Shown: positions 55,632 through 64,000, counted from the first letter of the stretch. The stretch: 64,000 bases of DNA from Nocardia uniformis NBRC 13702 (GCF_001613345.1 NZ_BDCE01000052.1:1-64000), one strand, 5' to 3'. The notes: generated by a model not told the origin, from the sequence alone. Made by a program: numbers and translations.

Positions 55632-56924
55632 CTACGCGGACGACGCCCGCTTCCCGAGCCTGGCCAGCGATTCCAGTCCCGCCAGCACCTGCGAGTCCGG
55701 AATGCCGAAGTCGATCAGGCAGGCGATTTCATCGACGCCGATCTCGTGCAACCTTTCGACCATCGACAGCGCGGAGTCCGGCGTACCGAACAGGCCGTTA
55801 TTGCGGTAGTAGCGCTCGAATGCGAAATCCAGCACCTTGGATCGCGAGTTCGCGTCCAGGCTGTCCAGTGCGGCGGAGCCGCGGCGCCACAGATCGACGG
55901 AATCCTCGAGATAGCGCTTGAAGGGCCCCTCGACCGTCTTGCGCACCTGGGCCTCGCTCTCGCCGACGAAGGTGTGCAGCATGACGGTGACGGTCCCCTC
56001 GTCGATACCGTGACCGTGCCGTACCCGCGCCTTGCGGTAGGCCGCCAACTTCTCCGCCAGCTCGTCTACCTCTTGAAAAAGCAAGGCGGTCAACACATTC
56101 GCACCCAATGCCCCGGCCATTTCGAAACGTTCGATACCGCCGCTACAGGTGAGCCAGATCGGGAGGTCCGGTTGCACCGGTGTCGGGAAGATCCGCACCG
56201 ACCGCTCCTCGCCGACGCCATTGGGCAGGGCGATCGATTCGCCGCGCCACAGCTGTCGCACCGTTTCGATGCCCGATCGGGTGATCTCGACCCGATCGGT
56301 GTAGCGGTCACCCGCGAGCACGAAGTCGTCGACATTCCATCCGGTGGCGAAGGCCAGATCGACCCGTCCGTTGGACAGGTTGTCGACCACCGACCAGTCC
56401 TCGGCGACCCGCACCGGATTGTGCAGTGGCAGCACCACACTGCCCGCGCGAATGCGCACGCACTCGGTACCGGCGGCCAGTGCGGCGCCGAGCACCGCCG
56501 GATTCGGGTACAGGCCACCGAACTTGTGGAAGTGACGCTCCGGAATCCAAATGGCTCGGAGGCCGTGCGTATCGGCGAAACGCGCGCTCTCGAGTAACAG
56601 GTTGTAGCGACCGGTGGAATTCTGCTGCGCATCGCTGGCGAAGAACAGCAGGCTGAAATCGATTGCGCGAGAGGCGGGGACGTCGGATCTGGTACCCACC
56701 ATCGCCGCGATATCGGCCAGGCTCAGCCCATCGAAGATGTCCTCGGCGGTGACTTCCGTATCGTACCGATCCTCCAGAATGGTCATCAGCTCCGCCGCTT
56801 GCACGGAATCGAGTCCCAGGGAGGTGAGCGGAGAATGCGGGTCGACCGATTCCCGCTCCAAACGCTCGGCCACCCAGCCCACGAAGAAATCCAGTACGGT
56901 CGCCGTTTCCGTCGATTCACTCAT
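55632..56924 (-). CDS. ACP-fused luciferase-like (MupA/Atu3671-type) monooxygenase
   Basis: A 430-residue two-domain protein. Residues 1-80 are an acyl carrier protein with the phosphopantetheine site LGLDS (Ser40). Residues about 90-430 are an FMN-dependent luciferase-like monooxygenase (FSLLFFASDAQQ ... WIPERHFHKFGGLYPNPAVLGAALA ... NGRVDLAFATGWN ... LTCSGG). This subgroup occurs in NRPS/PKS clusters and oxidises carrier-bound acyl chains. Here the FAAL probably loads a fatty acid onto Ser40 and the flavin domain hydroxylates it in cis before transfer to module 1. ATG 56924 overlaps the FAAL stop (ATGA), so they are translationally coupled. The position of hydroxylation cannot be read from sequence. 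Confidence 0.85.
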   Translation of the reverse strand: MSESTETATVLDFFVGWVAERLERESVDPHSPLTSLGLDSVQAAELMTILEDRYDTEVTAEDIFDGLSLADIAAMVGTRSDVPASRAIDFSLLFFASDAQQNSTGRYNLLLESARFADTHGLRAIWIPERHFHKFGGLYPNPAVLGAALAAGTECVRIRAGSVVLPLHNPVRVAEDWSVVDNLSNGRVDLAFATGWNVDDFVLAGDRYTDRVEITRSGIETVRQLWRGESIALPNGVGEERSVRIFPTPVQPDLPIWLTCSGGIERFEMAGALGANVLTALLFQEVDELAEKLAAYRKARVRHGHGIDEGTVTVMLHTFVGESEAQVRKTVEGPFKRYLEDSVDLWRRGSAALDSLDANSRSKVLDFAFERYYRNNGLFGTPDSALSMVERLHEIGVDEIACLIDFGIPDSQVLAGLESLARLGKRASSA

Positions 56925-58618
56925 AGCACACTTCCCTCCAATGCTGTTGCAGCCGAGTAGATCTCACGCAAACGTTGCCGCTGAATCTTGCCGCTGGTCG
57001 TTTTGGGAACCTCACCTTTTCCGACGAAGATGATTCGATACAGGCTGATCGCATGTGCGCGACTGACAATGTCGCGAATCGAACCCTCCAGCTCGGTGGC
57101 GCCGCCCTTCTCCAATGTGTCGTTGAGCTCCTGGACGACCATCACGCGATCCTGGTTGTCGATACATGCCGCGAAAACGGCACAACCACCGGGCCGCAGC
57201 GTCGGGTGGTTCGATACGATCGTTCGCTCGATATCCTGCGGGAAGATATTGCGCCCGTGGACGATCATCAGCTCCTTGATTCGCCCGGAGATGAAAAGCT
57301 CTCCCCCGCGTACGAATCCGAGATCACCGGTACGCAAAAAGGCCGAGTTACCTTCTTCGGCAATGGTCGCCGCGAAGGTGCGCTCGTTCGCTTCCGGCTT
57401 CCCCCAATACCCGTCGGCGATACTCTCGCCGCGCAGCCATATCTCCCCGACGCGGTTCTCGGGGCAGCGCCGACCCGTTTCCCGGTCGACCACGGCGAGC
57501 TGTTCCGGCTCAACATGTCCCATACTCAGCAGCTCTCGCCCGCCGGACTTCGCGGTGGCGATACCACGCTCCAGGTCGTCGGGTGCGAAGAGTTGTGGGC
57601 GTGCGCCCGAACCACACGGACCGCCGCTGACGTACAGCGTGGACTCGGCCAAGCCGTAGGTGGGCGCGAAGCTCTTCGAATCGAAACCACTCACCACGAA
57701 CGCATCGGCGAACTTCCGCAGGGTATTCGGATCCACCGGCTCCGCACCGACAAAGGCGGTGACCCAACCGCTCAGATCCAATTGAGCGGCCTCGGCGGGC
57801 GACACCCGCTTCGCGCAGAGACCATAGGCCAGATTGGGACCACCGGCGACGACCTTGTCGCTCTCCGATATCGCACGCAACCAGGCCAGCGGATCACGCA
57901 GAAAAGTCATGGGCGACATGATCGTGGCGGGCATTCCCACGAATACGGGCAGCAGTATGCCCTGAATGAGACCCATATCGTGGTACGGCGGCAGCCACGA
58001 GACGAGCGAATTCTCGTTGCTGAGTTCGAAGTTCGTTGTGATGAGGCCAAGGTTGTGCATCAGATTCCGGTGCAGCACCGTAACGCCCTTGGGCGTGCCG
58101 GTCGACCCGGAGGTGTACTGCAAGAAGGCAATATCATTTGGCGTGGGCGATTGGTTGGACGGCGCGAAACCCGAGATGCCCTCGTCCACATCGGTATCGA
58201 TAATCCCGATACCGCCGCCGAGCAGTTCACTGCTGATGGGCACGGTCGATAGTGGCGCGATGGCCGCCACCGCGCCACTATCGCGAATAATCGCGGTCAG
58301 CGCCGTCGCCTGATCCAGCGAAGACGGAAGTGGGGCGGCGACCGCGATACGCCGTGTCGACAGGCAGGCGAAGAACGCGTACACGAAATCCGGTCCGGGC
58401 GGGCACAGCAGTACGACCCTGTCGCCGGGCGCGGTCGCTTCGACGACTCGCTTCGTCAGCGCGGTTATGCGGTCCCACAGGTAGCGGTAATCGACCTCTC
58501 CCTTATCTTCTCGGTAGCTCGCGAACCTGAACGCAATTCGGTCCGGGGTGTCCCTGACACGCGCCGACAAGATATCCACCAGAGTGAGAGGGTCGCGCGC
58601 CGATTGCTGTACATCCAT
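56921..58618 (-). CDS. Fatty acyl-AMP ligase (FAAL)
   Basis: A 565-residue ANL enzyme that activates a fatty acid as acyl-adenylate and passes it to a carrier protein instead of CoA. Motifs: AFLQYTSGSTGTPKGVTVLH (A3), PTYGLAESTLYVSGG (A5 region of FAAL type), WLRGESIADGYWGKPE, and the C-terminal Lys in TSGKIQRQRLRE. The PTYGLAE and long LFISGRIKELMIVHGRNIFPQDIE stretches are typical of FAALs. ATG 58618 is chosen because GGAGG ends 5 nt upstream; a GTG at 58624 overlaps that site. First gene of the lipopeptide operon. Its acceptor is most likely the ACP domain encoded next. Confidence 0.92.
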   Translation of the reverse strand: MDVQQSARDPLTLVDILSARVRDTPDRIAFRFASYREDKGEVDYRYLWDRITALTKRVVEATAPGDRVVLLCPPGPDFVYAFFACLSTRRIAVAAPLPSSLDQATALTAIIRDSGAVAAIAPLSTVPISSELLGGGIGIIDTDVDEGISGFAPSNQSPTPNDIAFLQYTSGSTGTPKGVTVLHRNLMHNLGLITTNFELSNENSLVSWLPPYHDMGLIQGILLPVFVGMPATIMSPMTFLRDPLAWLRAISESDKVVAGGPNLAYGLCAKRVSPAEAAQLDLSGWVTAFVGAEPVDPNTLRKFADAFVVSGFDSKSFAPTYGLAESTLYVSGGPCGSGARPQLFAPDDLERGIATAKSGGRELLSMGHVEPEQLAVVDRETGRRCPENRVGEIWLRGESIADGYWGKPEANERTFAATIAEEGNSAFLRTGDLGFVRGGELFISGRIKELMIVHGRNIFPQDIERTIVSNHPTLRPGGCAVFAACIDNQDRVMVVQELNDTLEKGGATELEGSIRDIVSRAHAISLYRIIFVGKGEVPKTTSGKIQRQRLREIYSAATALEGSVL

Positions 58619-58757
58619 TGACACCTCCGCGTAGGGAAAACGACAGAGCTAACCTGCAGCCAAGCACGAATATCACCCGGCGACGCGCCTGGCCGCGCCG
58701 ACACGCCCAGCCGTAACCGAGCTGGACCAGTCGCGCGTGACCACATGTTTACCGTCG

Positions 58758-58918
58758 CCGTACGGCACCATCCCGGCCGTGGAATACGTCAACGGTACTT
58801 CGTACGAAACATCGGTTCGTACGAGCCACGCCGTCCAGCAGCGAATTTCAGGCAAATGACGAAACGGCCCGCCACCCGGGGACTCCATCGGATCGGTCCG
58901 AAGCAGGGTTCGTACGCT
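58758..58918. promoter_or_regulatory. Cluster of CGTACG palindromes upstream of the lipopeptide operon
   Basis: Four CGTACG cores occur in 161 nt: CCGTACGG (58758-58765), TTCGTACGAA (58799-58808), TTCGTACGA (58816-58824) and TTCGTACG (58909-58916). The two central sites are 17 bp apart centre to centre, a spacing that allows a pair of dimers to bind. They lie 140-300 nt upstream of the FAAL start and are the best candidates for the operator of the operon. No regulator gene is in the window. Confidence 0.5.
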
Positions 58919-58973
58919 GGCCCCATGACGCCGGACGGGTCGAATCCACATGTGTCGCGCCGAGGCGAGCGCG

Positions 58974-59275
58974 ATGGTCGAGCTACTCGCCGATCACCGC
59001 GCAGGGGCGCTCACGGTGGTATTCGCGACGGTCGGGATGTACCTCGTGATGATTGCGCTGGTGCGACTGCCGTGATCTTCGAACTCTCCGGCACCATGAG
59101 TGTGCCGCGCTCGGACCGGCCCATCGATCCCAGCCTGCTCACCGATGTCATCGGCGCGGAACTACTCGACCACGACCCCCGCGATCGGTTGACCCGGCAC
59201 GACCACACTGGACCGAACAATCGCACATGGGCGAGGTGCTGTACTCCGGCTGTCCTCGACGCCGCGACGCGGTAA
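58974..59275 (+). pseudogene. Remnant of a membrane gene, possibly DUF421/YetF type
   Basis: From ATG 58974 a short frame encodes one membrane helix (ALTVVFATVGMYLVMIALVRL) and stops at 59073. It resembles the N-terminal helix of DUF421 (YetF) proteins. The sequence then continues in another frame as VIFELSGTMSVPRSDRP, resembling the C-terminal soluble part of that family (a strand ending in GT-SV). An internal deletion with frameshift would explain this. The rest of 58619-59366 holds the palindromes and the promoter of the next gene. Confidence 0.35.
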
Positions 59276-59295
59276 GGCCCAGACACGGACGTGCG

Positions 59296-59309
59296 GTGAC
59301 CAAATGCCC
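59296..59309 (+). promoter_or_regulatory. DevR/DosR-like box before Acg-type gene
   Basis: GTGACCAAATGCCC matches 11 of 14 positions of the mycobacterial DosR core GGGACCAAAGTCCC. A -10-like TATAGG follows at 59315-59320 and the start codon at 59367. The downstream gene belongs to a family that is DosR-controlled in mycobacteria, which supports the call. Confidence 0.4.
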
Positions 59310-59366
59310 TGTGGTATAGGAGGGATGGCCATTCCTCCCGGGCGCGCCGGTCGGGACACTCGACGT

Positions 59367-60374
59367 ATGAGAGTCGACGACGACATACTCACCGCCACCG
59401 CACCGGATGATTCGACGGTGCTCGCGGCCATGAGGTCAGCCATTCGCGCGCCCTCGGTGCACAATACCCAGCCGTGGCGCTGGCGATTCGACGGCACCCG
59501 GTTGGATCTCTATGCCGATGCCGACCGACTGCTGGCCACCACCGACCCCATGGGCCGCCAGTTGGTGATCAGCTGCGGTTCCGTATTGGATCACGCGCGC
59601 ACGGCTTTCGCAGATCGCGGCTGGCACACCGAAACGGTGCGCCTACCCAACCCACAACGCCCGGAACGCCTGGCGACCATCGGATTCTGTCCGTGGCACG
59701 AACCCGGCGCCGATATCCGCCTCCGCGCCCGGGCGATCGAGCGACGGCGCACCGATCGGCTGCCATTGCACGAACCCGCCGGCTGGACCGCCGTCCCGAA
59801 CAGTTTGCGCGAGCTGTGTGCCCCGCACCATGTCGAGGTCGACGTGCTCACCGAATCCGCCCGGTCGCAACTCGCCACCGAGTCCCGCCGCCTCGGCCGC
59901 CTCCGGAATCTCGATCTGCTCTACGAAGCCGAATTGGACTGGTGGGTAGGGCATTCCGGCAAGCGCGACGGTGTGCCACGGTCCGCATTGACTTCGAAGG
60001 AAGAACTCGCGCGGGTCGGGGTAGGCCGGGCTTTCCCCGCCGTGCCGCATTCTCCCCGCCGTCCCGATCTCGTGGACCGGTCCCAGCTTGTCGTCCTGAG
60101 CACCACGACATCATCTGTGGCGCAATGGCTCCAGACCGGTGAGGCGCTTTCGGCGGTACTGCTGCACTGCACCGCCAAGGGTCTGGCAACCGGCGCGATG
60201 ACTCATATGACCGAACTGCCCGCAGGGCGAGAACTGCTCGCGAACCTGACCTCCTGCCCCGGCACACCACAGATCACGATCCGTATCGGCACCGCACCGC
60301 AGGACGACGAACCCGTGCCGCCGACACCTCGCCGACCGCTCACCGACATCCTCACCCTCCCTGCGAAACGGTGA
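59367..60374 (+). CDS. Acg-family nitroreductase-like protein
   Basis: A 335-residue protein of the Acg (Rv2032) group, a degenerate double nitroreductase fold. The diagnostic N-terminal motif RAPSVHNTQPWRWRF is present (about residues 30-45). The second half contains the WLQTGEALSAVLLHCTAKGLATG stretch typical of the flavin-pocket side. In mycobacterial members the flavin site is occluded, and their role in hypoxia or nitrosative stress is indirect. ATG 59367 is chosen as it matches the family start; an in-frame ATG at 59304 would overlap the promoter. It lies between two NRPS transcription units and is convergent with the second. It is not obviously biosynthetic. Confidence 0.85.
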   Translation: MRVDDDILTATAPDDSTVLAAMRSAIRAPSVHNTQPWRWRFDGTRLDLYADADRLLATTDPMGRQLVISCGSVLDHARTAFADRGWHTETVRLPNPQRPERLATIGFCPWHEPGADIRLRARAIERRRTDRLPLHEPAGWTAVPNSLRELCAPHHVEVDVLTESARSQLATESRRLGRLRNLDLLYEAELDWWVGHSGKRDGVPRSALTSKEELARVGVGRAFPAVPHSPRRPDLVDRSQLVVLSTTTSSVAQWLQTGEALSAVLLHCTAKGLATGAMTHMTELPAGRELLANLTSCPGTPQITIRIGTAPQDDEPVPPTPRRPLTDILTLPAKR

Positions 60375-60382
60375 TCCCCACG

Positions 60383-60397
60383 GAGACCTGGGGTCTC
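60383..60397. terminator. Weak hairpin in the convergent gap
   Basis: GAGACC and GGTCTC with a 3-nt loop lie 9 nt after the nitroreductase stop, in the 143-nt convergent gap with the second NRPS. No T run. Confidence 0.3.
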
Positions 60398-60517
60398 ACG
60401 CTTCCTGATCCGCCCTCGAACCAGGGATCGTCCGGATGGGAGTAACGTCACGAGGTCCACCGCCCGCTCGGTGGCGGACACGTAGTCGTGCAGCGTGTTT
60501 CGCTCGCAGCCTCGCAC

Positions 60518-63500
60518 CTAGGCGACGCTGGTGTGGTCAGTGTCTTCCCGCGCCGGTTCGATGCACAGTATCTCCAGCGCGGACATCATGGCGGTGGCCA
60601 TGGACTCGACGCTCGTGCGGTCGAAAAGCTCCGCAGCGTAGATCATCTCACCGTGAATTCCGGCGTATTCCCCGGAGTGGCCATACTCCTCGCGGAGGTT
60701 CAGCAAAAGCTCCCACGGGGTGCGGCGGACCGGCACCGGGTGGTGCCGGATGGTCAACCCGGGCCCGACCGTTCCGATATCGACTCCGCGCAGATAGGTC
60801 ACCATCACCTGGAACAGCGGGTGGTGGGTTCGCGAGCGCGGGGGGTTCAATAGTTCGACGAGGCTGTCGAAGGGGAACTCCTTGTTCTCGTAGGCACCGA
60901 GCACACGGTCGCGGACCTGCGCCACGAGTTCGGGTCGGCTCGGGTCGCCGGACAGGTCGACGCGAACGATCGCGGTGTCGACCACGCAGCCGACCAGGTC
61001 CTGTAAACCCTCGGCGTCGCGCGCGCTCACCGCGACGCCGACGGGGAGGTCGGTGCCCGCGCCGCTATCGCGCAGCGCGAGGGCGAGCGCGGTGTGCACG
61101 AGCATGTAGATGCTGGCCTGGTGACCGCGGGCGGCGAGGGCGAGGGCGCGATGCGTCGCGGCGTCGATATGAATGGGTACCGCCGCCGCGATGTTATCGC
61201 GTCGCTCGGTGCGTGGATGGTCGACGGGCAGCACCGGATGCGACGACATGCCGTCGAGTGCGGTGCGCCAGTATCGCGACTGTCGTTCGAGTGTCGCGCC
61301 GGAAGTGCCGTCGGCATCGAGCAATTGCCGCCGCCACAGGGTGTAGTCGGCGAACTGTGTTGGGGCAGCGGTCCAATCGGGTGCTCGACCGGCGGCGCGC
61401 GCACGGTAGGCGGTGAGCAGATCGCGGTGTAGTACGCCCAGGGACTCGCCATCGCCGGCGACATGGTGGAGTACGCCGAGCAGGATGTGGTGTTCGGCGC
61501 TCGGTCGGTAGAGTCGGATACGCAGGGGTAGTTCCGTGGCGAGGTCGAATCCACGGAGCAGCTCGGAATCCATTGCCCGGTCGATACTTTCGCCCCTGGA
61601 TACATCCACGACACGGAAGTCCGGCCGGGCGGCCTCCCTCGGCAGAATGCGCTGGATGGGGCCATCGACGGTGTAGGGCAGTACGGTCCGCAGGATTTCG
61701 TGCCGTTCGACCAGGTCGGTGACGGCCGCTTCCACCGCCGCCGGATCGAGCGGTCCGTACACCTCGAGTCCGGTCGCGATCAGATAGTCGGGGCGGTTTC
61801 CGCTGAGATAGTTCACCGTCCACAGGCGCTGTTGTGCGGGCGTGAGCGGGATCGGCTCCGTACGACGCACGGTGGCAAGGCTGTTCGAGGAAGTCCCGGT
61901 ACCGCGCGCGATATTGCCTGCCGCGCGCTGATCGAGTACCCGTTCGAGAGCGGCAATGGTCGGCGACTCGAACAGATCGCGCAGCGATACCGTGACTCCG
62001 AGGGTGGACCGCAGGGTGGCGACTACGCGGATCGCGGACAGCGAGTTGCCGCCGAGTGCGAAGAAGTCGTCGGTGATACCGACTTCCGCGATGCCCAGGG
62101 CCTGCGCGAACGCGGTCCCGATGACCTGCTGCCGGGGTGTGCGTACCGGAATCCGAGCACCGGTCGCCGGTACGGGCAGTGCACCGACATCGATCTTGCC
62201 CATCGGGGTCAGCGGCAACTCGTCCAGCACCACGATCGCCGACGGAACCAGATACGAGGGCAGCGTCGCTGCCAACCGGGTCCGCAGCGCGGCGACGTCG
62301 ACGGCGTCATCGGCGACGATATGCGCGAGCAGTGACTGCCCGCTCACGACCCGGCGCGCGGTGACAATGGCCGCGGTGACACCGGACTCGCGCCGCAGGG
62401 CCGCTTCCACCTCACCGGGTTCGACACGAAAACCATTGACCTTCAACTGCCTATCGGCGCGGCCGAGGAAGTGCAGCAGGCCGTCGGCGTCCCAGCGTCC
62501 GAGATCGCCCGTGCGGTACATGCGCGCACCGGCCGGGCCGAACGGATCGGCCACGAAGCGTTCCGCGGTGCGGGCGGGGGCCCGGTGGTAGCCGTTGGCC
62601 AGTCCCGCGCCGGATAGGTAGATCTCGCCGGTGATCCCGGCGGGGACCGGGCGCAGCGCCGCGTCCAGGACCGCGACCCGGGTATTGTCGGCCGGGCGTC
62701 CGATCGGGACCGGACGATCCGGCGACGTGTCGCCCGCAATCGCGAATCCGAGCGCGTAGCTGGTCGCCTCCACGGGTCCGTACAGATTCGTCACCACGGG
62801 TGGGTGCGCACCCCGCCGCACGGTCGCGGCGGCGCGTGGCGGCAATACGTCGCCGGCGGACGCGATCATGCGCAGGCCGGCGAGCTCGTCCGGAATCTGC
62901 TCGGCCAGCAGGTCGAACAAACCCGCGGGCAGCATGATCGAGGTGACCCGGCCCGCGCGCAGCACCTCGGTGTAGTCGTGCACATCGAGGACGCCGGGGC
63001 GCGCGAGCACTGTCGTGCGGCCGGTGAGCAGGGGCAACCACAGCTCCCACACCACCATGTCCCAGTTGTACGGCAGGTGCATCAGCATGCGCTGATACCC
63101 CTCGCCGTGGCCGATCCGGTCGCGGGCGCGCGCCACGATATTGCGGTGGGTGACCTCGACACCCTTGGACGCGCCGGTCGATCCGGAGGTGAACATGAGG
63201 GTGGCGACGGCATCGGGTGACACCGCGACGCCGAGGTCGCTGTCGTCGAACTCCGCTGCCGCGCTGTCGAGTTCGCGTAGCACCAGGTCGGTTCCGGTGA
63301 AAGCGAGCAACTGTCGCACTTGCGCGGGCGGATAGCGGTCGCTCAGCGGTACACACAGCGCGCCCAGCTTGGCGACGGCAAGGAAGGCGACCACGAGGTC
63401 GACCGAGCGCGGCAGCGCGATACCGATCGGCGCGCCCGGCCGGACCCCGCGGGAGCGCAGCCACCGGGCGACCCGATTGGCGCGGGCGTTCACCTCGGCG

Positions 63501-64000
63501 TAGGTGAACTCCACACCGTCACACCAGAGTGCGATGTCGTGGGTGTGGGCGCGCACGATCGACTCGAAACAGCGGGCGAGGCCGCCGTGGTCGAGATCGG
63601 TGTCCGCACCGCGTCCGGCGGCGAGCACAGCGGCCCGGCGGGCCGGCGGTAGGAGATCGAGCCGACCGACCGGGGACTGTCGTGATGTGGTGAGCGCTAC
63701 CGCGGCGGTGTGGACGCGCGACCACAGTTCGTCGATATCGGCGAGGGAGTCGATGCGGTCGAGCTGCGCGCCGATGCGGAAGGTCAGCTCACCCGATTCG
63801 GGCACCACGACCACGGTCAAGGGGAAGTGTGTGCCGCCGCGGACATCCACGGAGGTGACTTGTACGTCCGCGTCCGAAGTGTCGAGCAGGCCGCGATCGA
63901 GCGGGAAGTTCTCGAAGACGAGCGAGGTGTCGAACAGATCGGACGCGCCCGCCGCCGCCATGATGTCGGCCAGCCCGAGGTGGTCGTGCGCCATCAGCGC
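60518..64000 (-). CDS. Second NRPS, 3' part (C-A-T-C), truncated by the window edge
   Basis: The reading frame stays open to the right edge, so the N-terminus lies outside. What is visible (about 1,160 residues): the last 100 residues of a C domain (DHLGLADI ... FDTSLVFENFP), a full A domain (LMFTSGSTGASKG, LYGPVEAT, catalytic Lys in MGKIDVGALP), a T domain (LGGNSLSAIRVV) and a complete C-terminal C domain (LHHVAGDGESLG). The adenylation pocket reads DMWMAALSYK, which I cannot assign. There is no thioesterase, reductase or epimerase, so a terminal C domain ends the protein. It would condense onto a downstream carrier or nucleophile, or release the chain. Sequence style differs from the heptamodular NRPS, so it may belong to a different pathway. 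Confidence 0.92.
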   Translation of the reverse strand, partial: ALMAHDHLGLADIMAAAGASDLFDTSLVFENFPLDRGLLDTSDADVQVTSVDVRGGTHFPLTVVVVPESGELTFRIGAQLDRIDSLADIDELWSRVHTAAVALTTSRQSPVGRLDLLPPARRAAVLAAGRGADTDLDHGGLARCFESIVRAHTHDIALWCDGVEFTYAEVNARANRVARWLRSRGVRPGAPIGIALPRSVDLVVAFLAVAKLGALCVPLSDRYPPAQVRQLLAFTGTDLVLRELDSAAAEFDDSDLGVAVSPDAVATLMFTSGSTGASKGVEVTHRNIVARARDRIGHGEGYQRMLMHLPYNWDMVVWELWLPLLTGRTTVLARPGVLDVHDYTEVLRAGRVTSIMLPAGLFDLLAEQIPDELAGLRMIASAGDVLPPRAAATVRRGAHPPVVTNLYGPVEATSYALGFAIAGDTSPDRPVPIGRPADNTRVAVLDAALRPVPAGITGEIYLSGAGLANGYHRAPARTAERFVADPFGPAGARMYRTGDLGRWDADGLLHFLGRADRQLKVNGFRVEPGEVEAALRRESGVTAAIVTARRVVSGQSLLAHIVADDAVDVAALRTRLAATLPSYLVPSAIVVLDELPLTPMGKIDVGALPVPATGARIPVRTPRQQVIGTAFAQALGIAEVGITDDFFALGGNSLSAIRVVATLRSTLGVTVSLRDLFESPTIAALERVLDQRAAGNIARGTGTSSNSLATVRRTEPIPLTPAQQRLWTVNYLSGNRPDYLIATGLEVYGPLDPAAVEAAVTDLVERHEILRTVLPYTVDGPIQRILPREAARPDFRVVDVSRGESIDRAMDSELLRGFDLATELPLRIRLYRPSAEHHILLGVLHHVAGDGESLGVLHRDLLTAYRARAAGRAPDWTAAPTQFADYTLWRRQLLDADGTSGATLERQSRYWRTALDGMSSHPVLPVDHPRTERRDNIAAAVPIHIDAATHRALALAARGHQASIYMLVHTALALALRDSGAGTDLPVGVAVSARDAEGLQDLVGCVVDTAIVRVDLSGDPSRPELVAQVRDRVLGAYENKEFPFDSLVELLNPPRSRTHHPLFQVMVTYLRGVDIGTVGPGLTIRHHPVPVRRTPWELLLNLREEYGHSGEYAGIHGEMIYAAELFDRTSVESMATAMMSALEILCIEPAREDTDHTSVA

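Noticed and set aside
58745..59275. A 176-codon plus-strand frame in the gap upstream of the nitroreductase
   Set aside because: The first two-thirds are low-quality Arg-rich sequence crossing the palindromes; only the end (VIFELSGTMSV) looks like gene sequence, and I list it as part of a remnant.
1..64000. tRNA, rRNA or insertion sequences
   Set aside because: No cloverleaf with CCA-adjacent acceptor stem, no rRNA-like stretch and no transposase motif was found by reading; a tRNAscan/ISfinder run would be the proper test.

Overview
The window looks like chromosomal DNA of a mycolic-acid actinomycete, most likely Nocardia or a close relative. The evidence is the high G+C content with strong third-position G/C, GTG/TTG starts, FadD-type acyl-CoA synthetases, an orphan MCE protein, an Acg-type (Rv2032-like) nitroreductase, a fatty acyl-AMP ligase next to NRPS genes, and Excalibur and lipobox proteins. 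No 16S or other phylogenetic marker is present, so the genus is an inference.

The left part (1-27 kb) is mixed chromosomal content: a NarL-type regulator with a degenerate receiver; an overlapping FAD-dependent oxidoreductase/P450 pair; a glycosidase-like protein; two tandem paralogous acyl-CoA synthetases; a His-rich membrane protein followed by a PepSY protein; an exported glycine-rich protein; a MarR - MFS - YceI operon in which the pump and the YceI protein both carry carboxypeptidase-regulatory-like beta modules; a galactokinase operon whose sodium:solute symporter is broken; a membrane diguanylate cyclase; an Excalibur protein; a Lys/Ala/Pro-rich protein; a lipoprotein; an orphan MCE protein; an acyltransferase; a PP2C phosphatase; and a class I methyltransferase. 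A small REP-like element recurs in three intergenic regions.

The right part (27-58.6 kb, minus strand) is a lipopeptide biosynthesis operon transcribed in the order FAAL -> ACP-luciferase-like monooxygenase -> one giant NRPS of about 9,500 residues. The NRPS reads C-A(MT)-T / C-A-T-E / C-A-T / C-A-T-E / C-A-T-E / C-A-T / C-A-T-TE. That predicts an N-acylated heptapeptide starting with a methylated Thr, with D residues at positions 2, 4 and 5, released by a C-terminal thioesterase, probably as a macrolactone. The methyltransferase in module 1 is of FkbM type and sits between adenylation motifs A8 and A9. Upstream of the operon is a cluster of CGTACG palindromes. Beyond it lie the remnant of a membrane gene, an Acg-type nitroreductase preceded by a DevR/DosR-like box, and the 3' end of a second NRPS gene (C-A-T-C, no thioesterase) that runs off the right edge.
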